The notes beneath the pieces are model-generated. The model was given only the letters and a program-made list of their open reading frames with translations, did no database searches and was not told the origin of the DNA. A program made the translations under genes and the position numbers. Source: a virus. Taken from it: DNA of 32,161 nucleotides. Shown here one piece after another: positions 28,269 through 32,161 of the stretch. Location: the IMG/VR virus record IMGVR_UViG_3300030520_000083, positions 1 through 32,161 of that record; one strand, written 5' to 3'. Each line of letters starts with the position of its first letter. The first letter of the stretch is position 1.

Positions 28269-30104
28269 CTAGCGTCCGAGCCTGCGCTCGAGGTTGGCCA
28301 CCACCTCTCGGGCCAGGGCGAGGAGGGCGACGGTGGGACGCCGGTCCTCGTCGCACCGGAAGACGGCCTCGATCCCGTCCAGCTCGACGACGACGACTTC
28401 CGAGGTCTGACAGAACGGGGTCCGCCTCCATTCGAGGTCGGGCAGGAGGTCGACGAGCCGGGCATGGCGAGGCTCGACGACGGGCTTGGCCCGGCCCTCG
28501 ACCTCGTGGGGCTCGGCCCCCGGATAGGGGATCGAGAGGAGCGCCCTCACGCGGTCCCTGAGCTTCGCACCGTAGAGAGTCGGCCTCTTGGACCACGGAT
28601 AATCGGGGATGAAGATCGCCGGATTCTTCCCCCCTTTGTAGCCGATCCTCCGACCGTGCCAGAAGCCGGTCGTCGATCCCCCGATGCCCATCTCTGAACC
28701 GATCTTGGCGAACAGGTCCACATCGGACAGCCCTGTCTTAGCCGCCTCGGCCCATCGCTCCTCATGGCCCTGGAATATGCCGATGGCACGCCTCAGCTCG
28801 ATGTCCGCAACCTCTCCCTCCGATGGCCTCTCGGGAAGGAGGCATGCCGAGCAGAGATCCGGCTCGACCCATTGGCAGGGCCGGCCCGTCTTCTCGATGC
28901 ATTGCCGGCAATCGTCGTCGGTGCAACCGCATTCGCGGCAGGTCCGCTTCGGGGCGGGCATCACGACGGGTCCGAAGTCGAAACTTGCCACGAAGGGGTC
29001 GGGGTCGCCGGCCTCCTCTCGGATCTCGAGCAGGGCCTTCTCGAGGTTCTTGGCCTCGAGGTAGGGCCAGCCGAGGTCCATGCAGAGGACGCCCCCCTCG
29101 AGCAGGCCCCAGGCCTCGCCGGCGGACTCGATCCCATCCTTCGCGAGCCGGTTGGCCAGCGCGGCCGGGAGCCCCAGGCCCATCGCCGGCCGGTCTCTCC
29201 AGTCGGGCAGGGCCTTCGAGGGGAGGGCGGGGTTGAGCGGCCGGGGGCCCGGAATTATTCCCGGGGAATAATCCTCGGCGTCTTCGGGGGTCGGGTCGTC
29301 GGGGTCGCCCGGGTCGTCGGGCCCGGCGTTTATTCGTGGGGAATAATCCTCGGCGTCCTCGAGCTCGTTGTCGACCTCGTCGGCGGCCCTCCTCTTGCCC
29401 CACTGCTCGGTCATCGCCCGCTCGATCAGGCGATGGCGTGCCTCGGGATCTTCGACCCGGCCCAGCTCGCGGGCGACGGCGGCCGACAGCTCGCCGTCGA
29501 CGACCTGGTCGATCAGGTCCTGGGGCAGGTCGAGCAGGGCCAGGGTCTTCGAGACGCTCGGCTGCGAGATCCCCAGGTCCTTGGCGAGCCGGGCCTGCGT
29601 CCACCCCTCACGCTCGAGGAGCGACCGCATCGCCTCGGCCTGGTCGATCTGCGAGAGGTCCACCCGGGCGCAGTTCTCGACGAGCTGGTCGACGAGCAGG
29701 AGCGTGGCGTCGACCGGGCGATCGTCGACGATGCAGTCCATGGTCGCCAGCCCGGCGAGCATGGCGCCCCGGAAGCGTCGCTCGCCGGCGATCACGACGT
29801 AGCGATCGGCCGGCTCGGACCACCGGACCCGGATCGGTTGGAGCTGGCCCTTCGACTTCAGCGACTCCGACAATCGCTCGAGGGATTCCTCGTCGAAGGT
29901 CTTCCTCGGCTGGTCGGGGTCCGCGATGATCCGGTCGAGCGGGATCGAGAGCGCGGCGGCGATCCGGGCGGCGCCCTTCATCCGGTCGGGCTTCGGCGGG
30001 GCCTCGGGCTTCCCCTTCGTCTCGGGCCGGGCGACCTTGGGCCGCATCGACTCGCGGGCGTTGGCGGCGACGGCCTTGCGGAGGCTGGCGGTCTTGCTGC
30101 CCAT
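28269..30104 (-). CDS. parB: ParB-like partition protein with zinc-ribbon C-terminal extension
   Basis: A 611-residue protein, about twice the size of usual ParB. Residues about 50-190 are canonical: IPLDRIIADPDQPRKTFDEESLERLSESLKSKGQLQPI, box II GERRFRGA (107-114), ENCARVDLS (143-151) for CTP binding, and the HTH WTQARLAKDLGISQPSVSKTLALL (168-191). An acidic linker holds a duplicated EDAEDYSP phrase coded by AT-rich DNA. A 300-residue C-terminal extension carries a Cys cluster at 389, 392, 394, 399, 402, 410, 418 and 421 (zinc ribbon-like), then a domain of unknown role in place of the usual dimerisation end. It lies directly after parA. Confidence 0.88.
   Translation of the reverse strand: MGSKTASLRKAVAANARESMRPKVARPETKGKPEAPPKPDRMKGAARIAAALSIPLDRIIADPDQPRKTFDEESLERLSESLKSKGQLQPIRVRWSEPADRYVVIAGERRFRGAMLAGLATMDCIVDDRPVDATLLLVDQLVENCARVDLSQIDQAEAMRSLLEREGWTQARLAKDLGISQPSVSKTLALLDLPQDLIDQVVDGELSAAVARELGRVEDPEARHRLIERAMTEQWGKRRAADEVDNELEDAEDYSPRINAGPDDPGDPDDPTPEDAEDYSPGIIPGPRPLNPALPSKALPDWRDRPAMGLGLPAALANRLAKDGIESAGEAWGLLEGGVLCMDLGWPYLEAKNLEKALLEIREEAGDPDPFVASFDFGPVVMPAPKRTCRECGCTDDDCRQCIEKTGRPCQWVEPDLCSACLLPERPSEGEVADIELRRAIGIFQGHEERWAEAAKTGLSDVDLFAKIGSEMGIGGSTTGFWHGRRIGYKGGKNPAIFIPDYPWSKRPTLYGAKLRDRVRALLSIPYPGAEPHEVEGRAKPVVEPRHARLVDLLPDLEWRRTPFCQTSEVVVVELDGIEAVFRCDEDRRPTVALLALAREVVANLERRLGR
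29249..29272 (-). promoter_or_regulatory. 24-bp AT-rich motif, copy B, inside parB
   Basis: On the minus strand: ATTATTCCCC, four bases, ATAATTCCGG, identical to copy A outside the spacer. It also forms a perfect 9-bp dyad (ATTATTCCC-G-GGGAATAAT, 29254-29272). Candidate parS-like or operator site. Confidence 0.55.
29324..29347 (-). promoter_or_regulatory. 24-bp AT-rich motif, partial copy C, inside parB
   Basis: The left half ATTATTCCCC is perfect; the right half retains ATAA and then diverges. It lies 75 bp from copy B in the same orientation and shares the flank GACGCCGAGG with it. Confidence 0.45.
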
Positions 30105-30105
30105 T

Positions 30106-30942
30106 TCAGATCACCTCCGCGACGGAGCCGGCGGGGCAGGGGGACTCGACGAGCCCGGCACGCAAGAGGATCTCGAAGGCCAGGGCCCTCATCTCGTGGG
30201 CGGGATTCGACCGGGGCTGATACTGCTCGATCGGCCGACGGCGGGCGATCGCCTCGGCATAGGCCGCGGCCGAGGGGATGCGGGTCGTGAAGACCTTGTC
30301 GCCGTACAGCTCGCGGAGCTCGGCCTCGTACACCCGGTGGATCGACTGCCGCTTGATGACGCGCGTCAGCACGAAGCCCAGCGTCGTGAGCGTCGGGTTG
30401 ATGCTGGCCCGGACGTGGGCGGCCGACTCCTCGACCTCGGGCAGGCCCTGGCTCGCGTAGTCCTCGGGCTGGAGGGGCACGACGAGGTGATGGGCCGCGG
30501 CCAGCGCCGCCCAACTGCACAGGTGGAGGTTGGGCGGGCAGTCGACCAGGACCAGGTCATAGGCGACCGGGCCGACCTCGACCTCGTGGAGGAAGTTCCG
30601 GAGCGACGCCTGCGCCGCGATCGGGGCGTCGAACGGCCGGGGGATGTTGTGGTCGGTCGCCGCCTTCGAGCCCGGGACGATGTCCGTCCGGGGCGCGACG
30701 TTGGTGCGGATGAGGTCCTCGGGGAACGGCAGCTTCACGCCGAGGATCGCCGCGGCCGTCGAGTCGGGGTCCATGCCCCGGACCATGTCCGGGCCGAACA
30801 GCCCCTGGGAGAGCGACGCCTGCGGGTCCAGGTCGACGAGCAGGACCGACTTCCCGAGCCGGCCGAACGCGCCGGCCAGGTGGTGGCACAGCGACGTCTT
30901 GCCGACGCCGCCCTTCTGATTTAATAGTGCAATCACTCGCAT
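30106..30942 (-). CDS. parA: ParA-type partition ATPase
   Basis: A 278-residue ATPase of the deviant Walker family. ATG 30942 is preferred to TTG 30948 because GGAGG lies 7 bases upstream. Motifs: KGGVGKT (10-16), LLVDLDPQASLSQG for A-prime, and LVLVDCPPN for Walker B. It lacks an N-terminal regulatory HTH, as in the short ParA class. It drives segregation of the circular element together with ParB, encoded 1 bp downstream. Confidence 0.95.
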   Translation of the reverse strand: MRVIALLNQKGGVGKTSLCHHLAGAFGRLGKSVLLVDLDPQASLSQGLFGPDMVRGMDPDSTAAAILGVKLPFPEDLIRTNVAPRTDIVPGSKAATDHNIPRPFDAPIAAQASLRNFLHEVEVGPVAYDLVLVDCPPNLHLCSWAALAAAHHLVVPLQPEDYASQGLPEVEESAAHVRASINPTLTTLGFVLTRVIKRQSIHRVYEAELRELYGDKVFTTRIPSAAAYAEAIARRRPIEQYQPRSNPAHEMRALAFEILLRAGLVESPCPAGSVAEVI

Positions 30943-30972
30943 GTCCAACCTCCGAAATGTCAGGGGATCGAC

Positions 30973-30993
30973 GCCCCGGCAGCGTGCCGGGGC
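30973..30993. promoter_or_regulatory. Inverted repeat upstream of parA
   Basis: Perfect 9-bp arms GCCCCGGCA and TGCCGGGGC with loop GCG, 31 bp before the parA start. With no T-tract, it is probably an operator or leader hairpin for parAB, possibly autoregulatory; a weak end for the upstream genes is possible. Confidence 0.5.
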
Positions 30994-31021
30994 CGTGGCC
31001 TGGTGATGACGTGTGGGCCTG

Positions 31022-31381
31022 TCAGGCGTCGGCCTTCTTGCGGAACATCTCGGCCTCGCCGACGGGGTCGGAGACGAGCAGGCACCTCGAGGCGGGGATC
31101 ATGATCCCCTCGCCCTGGACGGCGTCCAGGAAGGCGCCGAACTGGGAGAGGTGGGGATGGTCCCGGGCGATCAGCTCGCAGACCTTGATCAGCGAGGCCT
31201 GGCCCAGCGCCCGCACCTCGATCCGGACGGCCGGGCCCGTCGGCCCGGCGACCAGCTCGGGCGACTCGACCTCGAGGTAATCGCAGCCCAGGACGCGGAC
31301 CCAATCGGCGTACCAGGGCATCTGCGGGTTGAGCAGGGCATAGTGCGGCGGGAAGAAGCCGCGTTCGGGCCGGTCCCTCAT
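31022..31381 (-). CDS. Hypothetical protein, paralogue of the junction-crossing gene
   Basis: A 119-residue protein; ATG 31381 overlaps the upstream stop as ATGA. It shares YA-x-x-N/D-P, W-V-R-V-L-G-C-D-Y-L-E-V-E-S, and a later helix-strand pattern with the protein spanning the circle junction, so the pair arose by duplication. It ends in a basic FRKKADA. It is the last small gene before parA. Function unknown, though conservation of the fold in two copies argues for a real role. Confidence 0.7.
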   Translation of the reverse strand: MRDRPERGFFPPHYALLNPQMPWYADWVRVLGCDYLEVESPELVAGPTGPAVRIEVRALGQASLIKVCELIARDHPHLSQFGAFLDAVQGEGIMIPASRCLLVSDPVGEAEMFRKKADA

Positions 31382-31683
31382 CGTGCCACCTCGCTTTCCG
31401 CGATCGTCCCCGGGCCGGGAAGGGCCGGGCGATCGCCCCCTTCGAGCTGCCTCGCCCGGCCCTTCATCCCGAAGCCGAGGGCCTGCTCGAAGGTCCATTC
31501 GATCCGGCCCCTGACGAAGGCCTGCTCGATCGAACCTCGCGAGATCACCAGCCATTGCTTGATGACCTGGGCCGTGTTCAGGTCCCACAACGCGGGGCCG
31601 ATCTCGCGGCCGTCGAGAGAGAGCTGCCAGTAGGTGTGGCCGTCCCGGCCCACCTTCGGCCCGATGTCGATCACGAGCCTCAA
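31378..31683 (-). CDS. Small hypothetical protein
   Basis: A 101-residue protein. TTG 31683 overlaps the upstream TGA (TTGA) behind GGGGGGTGGCC, the recurring junction of this operon. The N-terminal part is beta-rich (RLVIDIGPKVGRDGHTYWQLSLDGREIG). A helical middle follows (NTAQVIKQWLVISRGSIEQAFVRGRIEWTFEQALGFG), and the tail is Gly/Pro-rich. No family recognised. Confidence 0.6.
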   Translation of the reverse strand: MRLVIDIGPKVGRDGHTYWQLSLDGREIGPALWDLNTAQVIKQWLVISRGSIEQAFVRGRIEWTFEQALGFGMKGRARQLEGGDRPALPGPGTIAESEVAR

Positions 31684-31931
31684 AGGGCCACCCCCCCTCT
31701 CGGGTCGTCGTCGCCGGCGACCTCGGAGGCCACGTCGAGCATGTGGGTCGCGATCCGCCGGGCCTCGCCGGCCTCGAGCCAGAGGTCGAGCACGGTCCCC
31801 TTGTGGCGGACCAGGAGCCGGACCCGGCCGCTGCTCGGCTCGACCCGGACCTTCGCACGGACGTAGCTGCTCTTGGCGTCGACCTCGATCTCCTCGGCCT
31901 TCGAGCCGACGCTGGTGCGGTCGGGCTTCAT
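31680..31931 (-). CDS. Small hypothetical protein
   Basis: An 83-residue protein from ATG 31931, overlapping the previous TGA (ATGA); the longer frame upstream is a shadow. It looks like a small beta-sheet with a C-terminal helix (SYVRAKVRVEPSSGRVRLLVRHKGTVLDLWLEAGEARRIATHMLDVASEVA). The last residues (RGGVAL) are encoded by the ribosome site of the next gene. Function unknown. Confidence 0.6.
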   Translation of the reverse strand: MKPDRTSVGSKAEEIEVDAKSSYVRAKVRVEPSSGRVRLLVRHKGTVLDLWLEAGEARRIATHMLDVASEVAGDDDPRGGVAL

Positions 31932-32161
31932 GGCTGAGACCTCCCCGCCTCGACGGCGAATCGGGCCCGGCCCGTGTGGCGATCGGTGCCGAGATGGACG
32001 TCCTCGGCGAGGATCGGCAGGCCGTGCTCGCCGAGGACGTCGGCGCGGACCTCGTCGGGCGAGAGCCCCCAGCCCGCGGCCAGGACCACGGCCAGGCGGC
32101 CGAGCTGGTAGGAGTTCAGCGACACGACCCGGACGCGGTAGAACCATCGTTCCGGGCCGTC
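31928..32161 (-). CDS. Junction-crossing hypothetical protein (C-terminal part)
   Basis: This is the second part of the 118-residue protein that starts at TTG 250. Bases 32035-32161 duplicate bases 1-127 and should be counted once. Visible end: SYQLGRLAVVLAAGWGLSPDEV, then a charged tail to GRSQP. The stop overlaps the next gene's ATG (ATGA). Confidence 0.7.
   Translation of the reverse strand, partial: DGPERWFYRVRVVSLNSYQLGRLAVVLAAGWGLSPDEVRADVLGEHGLPILAEDVHLGTDRHTGRARFAVEAGRSQP
32035..32161. repeat. Terminal direct repeat, right copy
   Basis: Exact second copy of bases 1-127. See the left copy for interpretation as circle closure. Confidence 0.95.

Overview
The window reads as one complete circular genetic element. 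Its last 127 bases (32035-32161) repeat its first 127 bases exactly, so the unique circle is 32,034 bp and one gene runs across the cut. The DNA is very GC-rich (strong G/C bias at third codon positions) except for a few AT-richer control regions. The gene content is that of a temperate, long-tailed (siphovirus-like) phage with an HK97-type head that also carries plasmid functions: ParA/ParB partition proteins and a winged-helix replication initiator. It is therefore a candidate phage-plasmid. The host is probably a GC-rich bacterium. The overall style and several tail-end proteins suggest Planctomycetota to me, but that is an impression, not a proof. The phage-borne 3' half of a tRNA-Thr(CGT) gene could be matched to a host genome.

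Layout. (1) A minus-strand block runs from about 3868 down through position 1, across the circle junction, to about 27617. In order of transcription it holds a winged-helix protein, the replication initiator with palindromic iterons inside its own coding sequence, a putative attP with the tRNA-Thr half, a tyrosine integrase, six small tightly coupled genes (three of them linked by TTGA stop/start overlaps), parA, parB, and two small genes. (2) A 500-bp AT-richer divergent control region (3869-4368) carries perfect inverted repeats. (3) A plus-strand accessory/early block (4369-12267) holds an AAA+ ATPase, a membrane-anchored HIRAN protein, a tRNA-like element, small membrane and coiled-coil proteins, a serine recombinase, HTH proteins and an HNH nuclease. 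One gene (6821-7441) runs on the minus strand inside it. (4) A plus-strand packaging and virion block (12431-27562) holds the small and large terminase, portal, prohead protease, major capsid protein, connector, head-tail joining proteins, an SGNH-hydrolase-like protein, tail terminator, tail tube, chaperones G and GT (made by -1 frameshifting at GGGAAAA), a short tape measure, and four terminal tail proteins. It closes at a strong bidirectional terminator.

How it may work together. The initiator probably binds the four GCGCCGGCGC palindromes within its own gene, much as lambda O uses the ori inside the O gene. The AAA+ ATPase could assist replication or helicase loading. A short RNA with its own sigma70-like promoter and terminator lies antisense to the 3' end of the initiator gene. 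ParA/ParB would maintain the circle, while the integrase and the tRNA-Thr half give a route into the chromosome. No holin or endolysin is recognisable.

Most unusual signals: the ori-in-gene palindromes; the antisense short RNA; a 24-bp AT-rich motif shared by parB and a small gene 19 kb away; a tRNA-like element with no proper anticodon arm; the repeated AAGGGGGTGG-TTG gene junctions; and the SGNH hydrolase inserted among the head-tail genes.
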